Shown piece by piece: positions 22,388-32,406 of a stretch of DNA of 64,000 bases (its first letter is position 1; each line of letters starts with the position of its first letter). The translations under genes and the position numbers were made by a program. Under the pieces are notes generated by a model that had not been told where the DNA came from, did not search any database, and saw only the letters and a list, made by a program, of their open reading frames with translations. The stretch is taken from positions 1 through 64,000 of the forward strand of contig KQ965801.1 of assembly GCA_001574975.1 (NCBI GenBank). Reading direction: 5' to 3'. The DNA comes from Gonapodya prolifera JEL478 (taxonomy: Eukaryota; Monoblepharomycota; Monoblepharidomycetes; Monoblepharidales; Gonapodyaceae).

Positions 22388-23369
22388 ATCGGCGTTACTT
22401 TACCACTGGCAGGAAAGGTCGGTACTACTCGTTGGAGCTGCGGCCGCATCGGAGCACGGTATGAAAAAACAAAGTTGTCGTCGAAATGGATTCATATGAA
22501 TAAAATGCACTGTAAGAATTTTCCAAAACCGTATCTCCGTGCGCCCGTGGGTTGGCCAGGCAGGCCGCTTTGCCTCAGTCGCGGCTCCGCAATTGCCTCC
22601 GCCTGCATTGAACTTTTCCACCGCCGTATGGCGCCCATCAGAACTTCAGCAACACATCGGTTTATTTTAAAGTTTTAAGCGCTTACACAAACGCGTGCAC
22701 ACTAACACATTCTTCATTCCTCTCCCTTAGAAAAATTCCCTCCGCAACCACCGTCAATCGCTCGCTCACTCATTCCAGTCCGCAACCATTCCACACCTCC
22801 ATCTCTCCCATCCACCTCACCTCCACCGCAGGGCTCCAGATACTGCGCAACGTCGAAACTCCAGGAGGGGCGGGGTGTATGTGGTGCGAAAGCGGTGCTG
22901 GAAAGGGGAAAAGTGTGCCGTGAGGGTAGGGGGGAACAACATACTGCCATGATGAATGCCCAAAAAGATTGCAACAGAGGTATCGCGCCCCGCCATCCCG
23001 TGCGGACAGCGGTGCAGAACGCAAGGAAAGAAGAAAAAAAAAGCAAGCAAAGGGCTGGGGGTAAAACCGATCTAGGGTGTGTTCCTCAAAAGGTGGTTGT
23101 GGTGGTGTGTGAGTGGTGTGTTTTGATTTTTGGTGTAGGTGGGAGGGTAGTACAGCTCCATTCGTGCCAAGTGTATCCAAACGAATCCAAAGGTCCAACC
23201 AAGGATCGCGACAAAGTCCGTGTATGGTTATTTTGCGTGAATATCTCCGTGGTTCGCATGTAGTTCCAAAAACGTAGCTCGTGTGTTGTTATTGAATCTT
23301 CCAAAAAGTAAAAAGAGGTGGTGGTGTGGTGGTCTCGCTGACAAGGACCGTGACGATGGCACCAGGCCT
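22388..23369. other. Downstream region of the kinase gene
   Basis: This lies 3' of the kinase stop at 23370. Overlapping frames on both strands give no domain. I see no RNA or repeat. Confidence 0.35.
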
Positions 23370-25958
23370 TCAAATCGCCTCGGCCATGAACCGATGCCCG
23401 ACGACTTCCTCCATCGTGTACCGCTCGCGCATGTCGATAGTCAGCATGCGGTTGACGAGGTCTTGCAGGTCGCCTGACGTATGTGGAAGTTCCGTAAGGG
23501 AGACAAGGATTTGGTCAGTACAAGGTCTGGATTGGTTCTAGCTTGCAAACGCTACTCACTTCCACCAACCTCCCCACCGTTCCACTTCCCAGGATAAAAC
23601 CTACACCTCGCGAGGTCCTTACTCCTCATAACCTTGCCATGATCGTCGGGCAACTTCCCATGCACCATCCCGTACAGAATCAACCCGAGGGCCCACACGT
23701 CCGCTTCGAACCCGGAGAATTTGGGCGGACGCGTCTTGTGCCAGGCGGTGTTGCTGGATCCACGCGCTGATCCCGAGTAGGTTGACGAGTACGACGGTGC
23801 GGGCATGTTGTACGCACCGTCCACGGCGGGCATCATTTCGGGCGGGGACAGCTCGTGTGTGCCGTACACTTCGAATGCGTGCGTCGAAGGGTCGGACGGG
23901 TGCGCACGGCGGGCGTGGCCGAAGTCGATCAGTTTGGCGGTAAGGGAGGAGGAGATGAGGACTGATGGCGCGGTGCGGTAGGAAGGGGGCGGGGTGAGAC
24001 GGTGAAACAGACGTGAGCCCACCCAAAAACACAAAGAAAGCCTCAATCAAAGAACGCACTATTCTCCTCCTTCAAATCGCCATGCACGAACCCCTCCCTA
24101 TGCAGCGCCGCGACGGCCGAGGCGACTTGACCAAAAATGTGCTGGATTTCGGGCGCCGAGAGGGTCTTGCGGCGGTCCACGACTACGTGGTGGTGGGGAT
24201 GGGTGGGGTGGAGTGGGGTGGGCGGAAAAAGAGAAGTGAGTGAGGGAACGTAAAAGATAGAGGAACGTGTGCATTTGGTAAGGCCGTGTTCTGATCCTTG
24301 CATAGACCTCCCGGGACGTCTCGATCGTTGCATCGATGCAGAAGCTACTCCATGCATGCATGGAGTGTCATTCCATGCATCGCCCCCNCCGCTCCGTGGC
24401 TCCAACCCCCGTACCCCCCCCAAAAAAGCAAAAACACTCACACTCGTACAACGTGCTCGTATTACACAACTCCATCCTGACCCTCCACACCTCTTCCTGC
24501 ACACCTCCGACCCCGGGGACCTCCCACACCTCACCCCAGTGCTCGCTCCTCAACCAACTCGTCCCTCCCCTCTCCGTAACCACGAAATGGGCCCGCTCGT
24601 CCTCCCACACGTCCAGCACTTGAACAATGTTGGGGTGTGAGATGGCACGGAGGATGGATATTTCCCTATCGACGCGCCGAGACCGCGACTTGTAGATGAT
24701 CTTGATGGCCACGGGTGCGTTATCGACCACGCGGCGCGCGCCCAGGACGGACCCGTTGGAGCCGTACCCGAGCAGGGAGGATACGGTGTATGTGGCGACG
24801 AGGTGCGCGTTGGTTTGCAGTGCCAGGGTGGCGTGCTGCTGGGCTTTGGATTTGGAGGAGGCGGTGAGGAAGGGTGTGGAGGACGATGAGGAGGCGCAGG
24901 TGGCGGCGGCGGCGATCGTGGTGGGCGAAGGTGTGCCGAGGGGGGATGGGGAGTGAGTGAGGGGGGGAGTGGGGAAGGGGATGGAGAGGGAGGAGAGGAC
25001 TTCGGTTGTGCGAGGCGGTGAAGTGCCGTCGCGGTACGTGGACCCCGAGGACGCATACGGAGGCGCGGCGGAGGAGTAAGGCGGTAAGGAAGTGTGCGAG
25101 TTATAAGGCGGCGGGGGACGACGGTCCGAAATCGTGGCTGAGTTGCATTGGGTCGCTGTCGTGGCAGCCGAGTTGGGCATGGGCGGGCGTGAGAGGGAGA
25201 GTTTCGAGAACGCGTCCGAGGGGGAGGGTGGCGGGGAGATGTGGTGCAGGGATGAGAAGGAGACGAGTTCGGCGGGGATGGCGATGCGCGGGATAGAGCG
25301 TTGGGAGGATCCGTTGAGCATCGACAGCGAGGGCACAGAGCGGAGAGGGGGAGGCGGGCGCGCGTCGAAGGAGGAGACGAGAGTCTCACCGGACTCGCGG
25401 GTTGTGACGTCGTACTTTTGGTTGAATGCGAAGATGGCGGAGTCGTATGCATGGTGTGTGGCGTGCATCTGTGTGGCGTGCGCGAACTCGGTGTCGCTGT
25501 ACTCGGCAACGGGCCCCGTCCTGCTCATGCTGCGACTTGTGCTCGTGCTTCTGCTGTTGCTGCGACGCGAAGACTCCTCCTTGCGTGAGGGTGACCGCTG
25601 TGCCCTGTGTGACGCGCCCCTTGACTCGCTCCGTCGCGCACCGACCGAGTCAGACCTCCGTCCACTACCACTCCCGTTCCCGCCACCACTCGCGTTCCCG
25701 TGAGTCTGTGGATACGGAGCACCACCAGCCGTCCTCTGCGTCACGCTCTGTGCGCGTCTCAGAGTCCTCTGCTGTCCTTCGCCCTGTGGCTGCACCGCGC
25801 CCACGGACACGCCGCGCGCCGCCGTCCGCGTACTCCGCGAGGTCCCGCGTGCGCGCAGATTGTACCCGTGAGTGTCTGGAATGGCGTGCGTGTGCGTGTC
25901 AGTGCGTGTTCGCGTGTGGCGACGTGTTGTTGTGCTCACCCTGGATATCCATCTCCAT
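23370..25958 (-). CDS. Serine/threonine protein kinase with long disordered N-terminus
   Basis: Exon 1 (25940-25958, MEMDIQ) joins across a 64-base intron to a long Ser/Arg/Pro-rich region of about 390 residues (SRKEESSRRSNSRSTSTSR, then SPPPSPSDAF). The kinase domain begins LLGYGSNGSVLGA and has the ATP lysine in PVAIKIIYKS and the aC region REISILRAISHPNIVQVLDV. The catalytic loop is HGDLKEEN (Arg of HRD replaced by Gly, Asp and Asn present), with an LIDFGHARR magnesium loop and SPPEM in place of APE. DVWALGLILYGMVHGKLP follows, and the C-terminus DLVNRMLTIDMRERYTMEEV ends at 23370. An intron of about 250 bases near 24200-24440 contains the single N of the window. All key catalytic residues are kept, so it should be active. 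The regulatory N-terminus suggests a signalling kinase. I cannot name the subfamily. Confidence 0.85.
24388..24388. other. Ambiguous base (N)
   Basis: The only unresolved base in the window lies in a C-rich intronic stretch of the kinase gene, flanked by short palindromic words (CATGCATGCATGG). It marks a poorly assembled spot. Confidence 0.9.
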
Positions 25959-27528
25959 ATCTCCGCTCTACAGTCGATGCTAAGACCGTCTTTCTCTCGT
26001 TCTCTCACTCAGTCTCCTTCCTCGTCTCGTCCGTCTCTCTCGTCGTCGTCACCCCAAAAAGGTCGCTTCCGCTTTCGGTCGACCTCCCTTCTATCCCTCC
26101 AATCTCTTCACTCGCTCGCTCGCTCTCCGGGATATAAATACGACGCTCGCGGCCTTAGGCAAACGGGTATAAAGGCCTCGCGCTGTCCAATCTCAACTCT
26201 GCGGTCTCGTCTGCTGGGAGTTCACAAAGCCACTTACGGCTCAACTCAGGCTCAACACAACCCTCTCGGTCCTAGTCCCACCAACCAATCCTATAATCTC
26301 CTGAGGGTCTGTTCTCCCTCGTGCAATAATTTGCCTTTTACTTTCTTGAGCTCCATATGTAGGTGAACGAAATGGTAAAAACACTTGCGGTAGTCAACAA
26401 GGTTGAGAATTACGTATCTCAGCGTCATCTCGCCCTAACACGGAGGAAGGCGTGTCGCTAGCCCAAAGGTGCCAGAAACACAAATTTAAATCGCGTCACA
26501 GCTGCGCGCCCGCCTCTCTCGTTCCGCGTCGCTCCTCGGCATGTTCGGCCGCTTCGCCACGCAAACGCAAAAACCCGCGCCTCTCTTCCCTGCACAGCGA
26601 TCTCGTCTGTCTCGGAACGATCTGTTGCCCCACGTTGTGGGCTTTTGGACTTTTGGGGGACGAAAGGGATTACGAAATGGAGTAAGATGTAAAGGCCTGC
26701 TGTGCACGTTTAAGAATGAGTGTGCCATTGCGAATGCGAAGGTTTACAATACAAATCAGCTGCCGTCGTGCTGTAAGTCTCGTGCCATACTGCCAAAGAT
26801 TGCTCGCAGGTCCCCGCCAACACCCGACTTCGAAAACAGGCGCGGCTACTTCACAACGTACGTAGCACGTACCTTCCGAAAAATAAATTTCCTTTGGTGA
26901 CGCGATACAAGCACAAAAAGGAAAACGAAGGACGGGGGGCGTGGAGTAGCAAGCCATTCACAAAGCAAGACTGCCGCCGTAGTCTTGAGTCTCACCACAC
27001 AAGGACATAGGGACAAAAGTCACATAGTTGACAAACACAAGGCATCCAACCCAAAATTGTGATATGATGTTCTGTGCACCTCAAGCAAGCACGAGTCAGA
27101 TTGGGACTATTAGATACTGCGTCAATACTGGCGTGTTCCAACACGTCTCCACACTGCATGACTGCAGTCTGAATGTGATGTATGCTTGCCAAAAAGCCAA
27201 AAAGGATCTCCCATCAAAGAAAGATTTTAGTGCAATGGAATTAAGGAACCTGTCCTTGCAAAAATATCACATTCATTTACACAATCTCTGCACTTCATTA
27301 TGGCAGTGGCATTGACGAGCAAGGACGAGTACCAGGCAAGAGAGAAGAATTTGTGATTACGTGGAGTTTCGTGCAGTTCCGCAAAGCCGACGATGACGCA
27401 GAGAAGGGAGCACCAGGTTCACGCGCTGGCATAAGCCAGGTCGCAATGAACCCGAGTCACGTCGGCTCAACTTTAAAACCCTGCACGCCCCAGTCCCCCA
27501 CTGAAACATTCCCCACACGCTATCCAAA
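25959..27528. other. Divergent intergenic region
   Basis: This is shared upstream DNA of the minus-strand kinase gene and the plus-strand oxygenase gene. The part near 25980-26130 is pyrimidine-rich, as in many fungal promoters, with a TATAAATA at about 26132. I see no gene in it. Confidence 0.4.
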
Positions 27529-28691
27529 ATGACTGTCGCATTTACAATCCCCACAATCGACGTCTCCGTCCTCCGAAACCCCTCCCCCTCCGCATCCGAC
27601 CTCGCCGCCGTCGCCGCTCAAATCCGCGCCGCATGCGTTACCTCGGGGTTCTTCCAAATAACCAACCACACCATGGACCCCGCGCTTGTCGCGAAAGCCT
27701 TCGAATACTCGAGGAAGTTTTTCTCGCTCCCCCTGGACTCCGAACTCGCCGCGGCGGGGCGATGTCCGGGTACGAGTCCATTGGCTCGAACGCGGCCGCC
27801 AAGGACGCGAAGGAGAGTTATTTTGTAGGTGACGAGGGTAGAAGCGGCGTGAGTGATATGGGCATCGGAGGGAATGTGTGGCCGACCGATCGTCATTGTT
27901 TTCAACTTCTTCCGGTCCTCGCTCGGAAGTCGGGCGGCCACGTCTATGGGTATTGAGTTGAAACGCCGGCGCTGGCTTCATGTCCGATCCATCAGCCACC
28001 CGTCGTCAAAAGCGTCGCTCCCGGAAGACTTCAAACCCACACTCCTCGCCTACCGCTCTCAAGTCCAAGCCTTGTCGTTCAAGCTGTACAGCCTCATCGC
28101 GCTCTCGCTCGACCTGCCGGCTGACTTCTTCGACGAGTTTCTCAAGGGCGACACGTCCGCGGCGCGGTTTTTGCACTACCCGCCGACTCCGCAGGATGCG
28201 GGTGGCAGACAGAAGGGGATTGGAGCGCACACTGTTGAGGCTTCCACTTCATCTTGAGTTCAATCGGAGTCGAAGATCTTCACTGACGGATGTCCTCACG
28301 TACACTCAGACTACGGCGGCAAGACGACGTGGGGGGGCTCCAGATCCACCCAACCGGCTCCCTGGACGACGACGACGCCTGGCAAGATGTTCCGCCAGTC
28401 ACCGTCCCCTTCGGCGCCCCACCTGCCATCGTCTGCAACATCGGGGACTTTTTGCAGCTCTGGACCAACGGCCTATACCGGTCCACCGTGCACCGCGTCA
28501 TAAACCTCTCCGGGCGGGAGAGGTACAGTATTGCTAATTTTGCGAATGGCGGGTTGGAGAATGAGGTGGAGGCGATAGAAAAGTGTGTGGAGCTGACGGG
28601 CGGGAAGAAGCTGTTTGAGAAGGTCACGGCGAAGAAGCATATTTTCGGGAGGTTTAAGCAGAGCTATGCGGATGCGCAGAAATCGACGTAG
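27529..28691 (+). CDS. 2-oxoglutarate/Fe(II)-dependent oxygenase, IPNS-like
   Basis: The ATG at 27529 starts MTVAFTIPTIDVSVL, and the N-terminal non-haem dioxygenase region has GFFQITNHTMDPALV and FEYSRKFFSLPL. The middle reads SGYESIGSNAAAKDAKESYF and FKPTLLAYRSQVQALSFKLY. The catalytic half has GIGAHT (first iron histidine), RQDDVGGLQIHPTGS, VCNIGDFLQLWTNGLYRSTV with the second iron histidine in VHRVINLSG, and RYSIANF (Arg-x-Ser for 2-oxoglutarate). Such enzymes hydroxylate or desaturate small molecules, often in secondary metabolism. Frame slips near 27757 and around the HT/RQDD junction (28230-28330) are not fully explained by introns, so the copy may be decaying or misread. The metal-ligand Asp after HT falls at the unresolved junction. 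Confidence 0.8.
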
Positions 28692-29339
28692 TGATGAAAA
28701 ACTTTTGCTTGTGGGACAGAGATTGTAAAAATGTTGAGTTTTGCTTCTTGCTCGACGTGCGTCGTGTCAATTACTCCTCAGAAGCCCGCCTGTTTGATCC
28801 GGTCACACCATTCAAAATCTTCTCGCGATAGCATTTGTCATCGTCGTACAAAGCTGCGTTCCAACGGCGCGCCAGCCGCCTTTCTATGGTACCTGGCTTA
28901 CATGAGATAATTATTCGGACAAAAGTCAAGACAAAGCTGGATGATATTATCATTCTCGAAGGAAGGGTGGAAATACATTATGGTCCAATTTTAGGGAACC
29001 CCCTCATTCGCGAGAACCCTTCTTCAACCTTCCTCACGTTATACGGCTTGAGATCACGTGGCGAATCGGTGCTGTTGGAGGAGGAGGACTGATAGAGGAC
29101 GGGAGAGTGTGTGGAGCAGACAAATCGGAGTGCGGAAAACAAGAAAAAGATCGTGGCGATCGTGTTTGGACAACTCTGGCATCCCAACCATGACATCACC
29201 TGGCTTGGAGGGAGTCCACTGCGCAAGACAAAGAGGCACAGCACAGGACAGCCGTACACATATGGAAGTTCTTGGGTTTTCCCCCATTGTTTCGATTGAA
29301 TCGCAGTACATCGCGTCACCTCACTAGAAAGAATGGAGT
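28692..29339. other. Spacer between oxygenase gene and recombinase fragment
   Basis: The minus-strand frame of the recombinase runs on through this region, but its text loses any resemblance to the family. A short minus frame at 28953-28771 (LTFVRIIISCKPGTIERRLA) is unassigned. Confidence 0.3.
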
Positions 29340-29898
29340 AGCAAGTCACCGACAGCTGGGAAGGGTCACAGCTGCCGTCAGAATGCTGGAGGGCCTGGTT
29401 TCCCGCCGCGGCGAGAATCCTGTAACGAATTTTGAGGTCGGCCCAGAAGGCGAGGTTATGGCGCACGTAGCGGTGCCATGTGTCATCGGTCCATCTGCCG
29501 TGGTGTTTGATCACCTCGGCGGACATTCCGAACGTAAGGAGATAAATGGTCCCACCAGAGCGAAAGCTGTGCCCAGTGGGTGACGTCGTGTGCAGAAATT
29601 CGCGCACGGACTTAATAAACCATTCCCGGCTTGGGAGCTTGCCGTCAGGTAGTTGAAGAGCATAGCCCCCTTCTGTTGGTTGGCACGCAGAGATGTACGC
29701 CCGCCAAGCGGCAACAGGGCAGGTGGCGTCACGTGTAGCGTCCATGGGGCACGTGATCGCAATGCGAGGATTTTGATGATTGGCGTGGCGATCGGAGCTG
29801 TGGTCCGGTTTTAGGCCGGAAGACGGGTTGAAGGTTACTCGCCCAGCAAAACACCACTCCCCATCGGCCATCGCGCCTTCCTGCCGCCACCTCGTCTG
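29340..29898 (-). mobile_element. Tyrosine-recombinase fragment, Crypton-like
   Basis: Minus-strand coding text ends in a tyrosine-recombinase catalytic core: GHSFRSGGTIYLLTFGMSAE contains the HxxR pair, HHGRW the second His/Trp position and HRYVRHN a candidate catalytic Tyr. Upstream are ALQLPDGKLPSREWF and a Pro/Ala-rich linker. Only the C-terminal catalytic part is present, with no terminal repeats and no first catalytic Arg block that I can fix, so this is a fragment. Fungal DNA transposons of the Crypton type carry such enzymes. A DIRS origin cannot be excluded. It abuts the D123-like gene, and the open frame even runs over that gene's start. Confidence 0.6.
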
Positions 29899-30753
29899 AT
29901 GCAGCTCGCCATCGACCCAATCCCCGCCTCTCTCGTCTCCAGCTCCACCGACCAATTCAACTCGTCAAACCTCGAACCATCCGACCTCGCCGGTGTGGAG
30001 GATCCCATCTCAGACCACTGGAGCATCATCTCTCGCACTTTTGTGCGTGAATGGATCCACCTCAAGGACGTCAACCACCGCACGCTGCCCCTCTCATCCC
30101 ACACCGTCTCCTCCCTCGCAGACGCGTGTGCCGTCTTCCGTCTCACGGGTCGCGAACGCCTTGACGAACTTCCTGACGACCTCCCAGCTGAACTGGACTC
30201 CCTCACAGCCGGCGGGCAGTGGTTTGTGCGCTTCGAGGAGGTCAGTTTGAAAGAGGGCAAACACGGCGCCGGGCCCTACACTTCCGGACGGCAAATGCTT
30301 GAGTCTATCTTATCAGACAAGAGAGTCAACTCTCTGGTGGCGAGACTCAGGAGGGAAGGCGGTGGGACCACATTGTACGCCGTTCCCTGGGATACCGAAA
30401 TCCGGCCCGAGCACGAATGGCGTGTCTTTGTTTTCAGGCGCAACATCACCGCCATGAGTCAGTACAGATGGCACGAGGACGTCGGTTTCACTTCCACAAG
30501 TGCAGGCGAAGCGGCGCGTCGCATTGTAGAGTTCCATGATGGACAACTCCTCCAGCGATTTCCGGCAGGGTTTCCGGACAGCTACGTGCTGGACGTGTGC
30601 GCAGTACCTGGCGGACCCGTAAAACTGGTCGAGTTCAACCCGTTTGGCGCGCAGCTAGGTGCCGGGTCGGCGCTGTTTCACTGGAAGAGAGACTATGCCA
30701 TTTTGCATGCCGCTGATGGTAGTATTTGTGTGAGATATGTTGAGAGAGATTGA
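29899..30753 (+). CDS. D123 (Cdc123)-like ATP-grasp protein
   Basis: A single exon of 284 residues, intact, with ATG at 29899. The pattern fits the D123 family of ATP-grasp proteins: QWFVRFEEVSLKEGKHG near residue 110, RPEHEWRVFVFRRNITAMSQ near 170, FPDSYVLDVCAVPGGPVKLVE near 225 and the metal-binding end EFNPFGAQLGAGSALFHW. Cdc123 itself assembles eIF2 in the cytosol. This copy is shorter and more divergent than the cellular orthologue, closer in style to the accessory D123-like proteins of fungi and large viruses, so its partner is uncertain. The promoter region is occupied by a recombinase fragment on the other strand. Confidence 0.72.
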   Translation: MQLAIDPIPASLVSSSTDQFNSSNLEPSDLAGVEDPISDHWSIISRTFVREWIHLKDVNHRTLPLSSHTVSSLADACAVFRLTGRERLDELPDDLPAELDSLTAGGQWFVRFEEVSLKEGKHGAGPYTSGRQMLESILSDKRVNSLVARLRREGGGTTLYAVPWDTEIRPEHEWRVFVFRRNITAMSQYRWHEDVGFTSTSAGEAARRIVEFHDGQLLQRFPAGFPDSYVLDVCAVPGGPVKLVEFNPFGAQLGAGSALFHWKRDYAILHAADGSICVRYVERD

Positions 30754-32249
30754 TGTCTGGTTAGCCATCGCGCGTGGGATAAACAGGAAAACTGATCTCG
30801 ATCATACGGACACTTTTTATTTGACGTCTATTTCAATGATATATTCCGAACTGCATGTGAGGATGCATATTATGTGATTGATTGTGGCGAATAGAAAGAG
30901 ACGAATGTAAACGTCATGTGAAGGTAGAGTCACTCGAGCGTGGCCGAAACGGCGTCACCATCTCACATTAATGAACACGACAACAATCACAAGCTTGCCC
31001 GTTGGAGACTCTCGTCGATATCGCTCGTTGCTTTTCCACGCGTGACATGGTGAAGTGAGTTGCACACCTCCTTCACTCTTTCGCTCTCACGTCATCCGTC
31101 ATCAACTCGATTGGCCCACTGTGCGACCAGATACGCCGCCTCATCTCGTACCAAGGCGGCGCGTTCTGAAGGACGCCAAAGTGTGGCAACACATGGACAT
31201 TGGTGCTCCTCGTGGTGTTCTGTACTCGCTGAAAGGGAGAGACTACACCGGACCAGGAAGGAGACCCGTCATGGATGACAAAGAGCTTGAAGCGCTGCTT
31301 GTTCAAATCAAATGGCAGATTAGTATTTCAGTAGCAGCGGTGGCTCGGACTGCGTGGTTGAGCAGACTAGCAGGTATCACCATGGACAGGATTATGGGGC
31401 TATTGTAGAAATGATGCCCTGGACTTGTTTACTTGGACGCAAGAGACTGTTGCAATACTGACCTGGAGGAGCTTGCAAGGTGGTTCAAAATCAATTATGA
31501 CAATGACAAGTATTACTCAGATTACGAGTCCAGTGGATCAAGTGATGACACTGACTGACCCGTCATAGCTGTGTTTGACTTTCAACTCATGGACACACCA
31601 TCAAGAGAGTTGTTGACCTTGATGGCAAACATAAATATCCAGCACGGAATTTGGATCCTCCTCAAACACAGACTTTATGACAATGATAATGTCCTTTGTA
31701 ATGTTGAGAAGGGATCAATATTGTGCTGGAAGTGTGAGCTCTGTGACCAGACTGAGCCAGTGTGTGGAAACTGCAGAAGCAATTGCTTGGTATTCTGCTG
31801 TCTGTGCTACCAAGAGAGATGCTGGGACTGCAACAACTTTGGTGCCAAGTGTGATGACTGTGAACAGCTCTTTGGTGACAATCATTTCAGGATGAAAAGA
31901 ATTCCAAAGTGGACATGTAGACTAGCTTAAGCAAGACACTATACAATCTGTTCAAGATTTGTTTGCACCTGCTCATGCAGTGCAGGGGACTCGTTGAGGT
32001 GCAGGAACTGTTAAAGTTATTGTGATCAATGTATTCCAAATGAGAGTGGCAAGGGTAATGGCGTCAAAGTGAAATGCCCCTGATGCAGCAGTGCACTCAT
32101 CATCATACTCTACCCCCTTGATCCCAGTACAAGCAAAGCAGCATGTCTTTGTCCTGAAAATGGCTGCTCCACTCAAGAATGGAGATGAATCAGCAGTGTC
32201 ACACCATAGAGCTGTCCTCGACTTGTTTTGTCTAGTTTTGATTGAATGC
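30754..32249 (+). other. Region with two unassigned plus-strand frames, one Cys-rich
   Basis: Two frames follow each other: 31055-31408 (contains RRRVLKDAKVWQHMDIGAPR, without an ATG near its start) and 31589-31930. The second encodes about 113 residues with many cysteines in CxxC pairs (CWKCELC, CGNCRSNC, CCLCYQERCWDCNNFG, CDDC), which suggests a small zinc-binding protein. An acidic stretch (YYSDYESSGSSDDTD) lies between them. The base composition is AT-rich, like the adjacent Copia element. These may be exons of one host gene or part of an unclassified repeat. No family is recognised. Confidence 0.3.
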
Positions 32250-32406
32250 TCAGTGCTAGCAGTCTCTGCAAATTGTAGCCAGTCCACACCCATCAATATA
32301 ATTCTGCCCAAGAACAAAGACAAAAGAAAAGGATAAAATACTGGCTTATTAAACTAGTCCTTTCTACAAGGTCAAATATGATTGGATGTCCAGCAGAATT
32401 TCAACA
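32250..32406 (-). repeat. Copia 3' LTR
   Basis: About 157 bases, starting TGTTGAAATTCTGC at 32406 on the minus strand and preceded by a purine-rich tract (AAATGGGGGAG). The far boundary is approximate. Confidence 0.75.

Noticed and set aside
24550-25509. A 319-codon Pro/Ser/Thr-rich frame on the minus strand
   Set aside because: It is a frame shadow of the disordered N-terminus of the Ser/Thr kinase, whose own frame carries the conserved kinase motifs.
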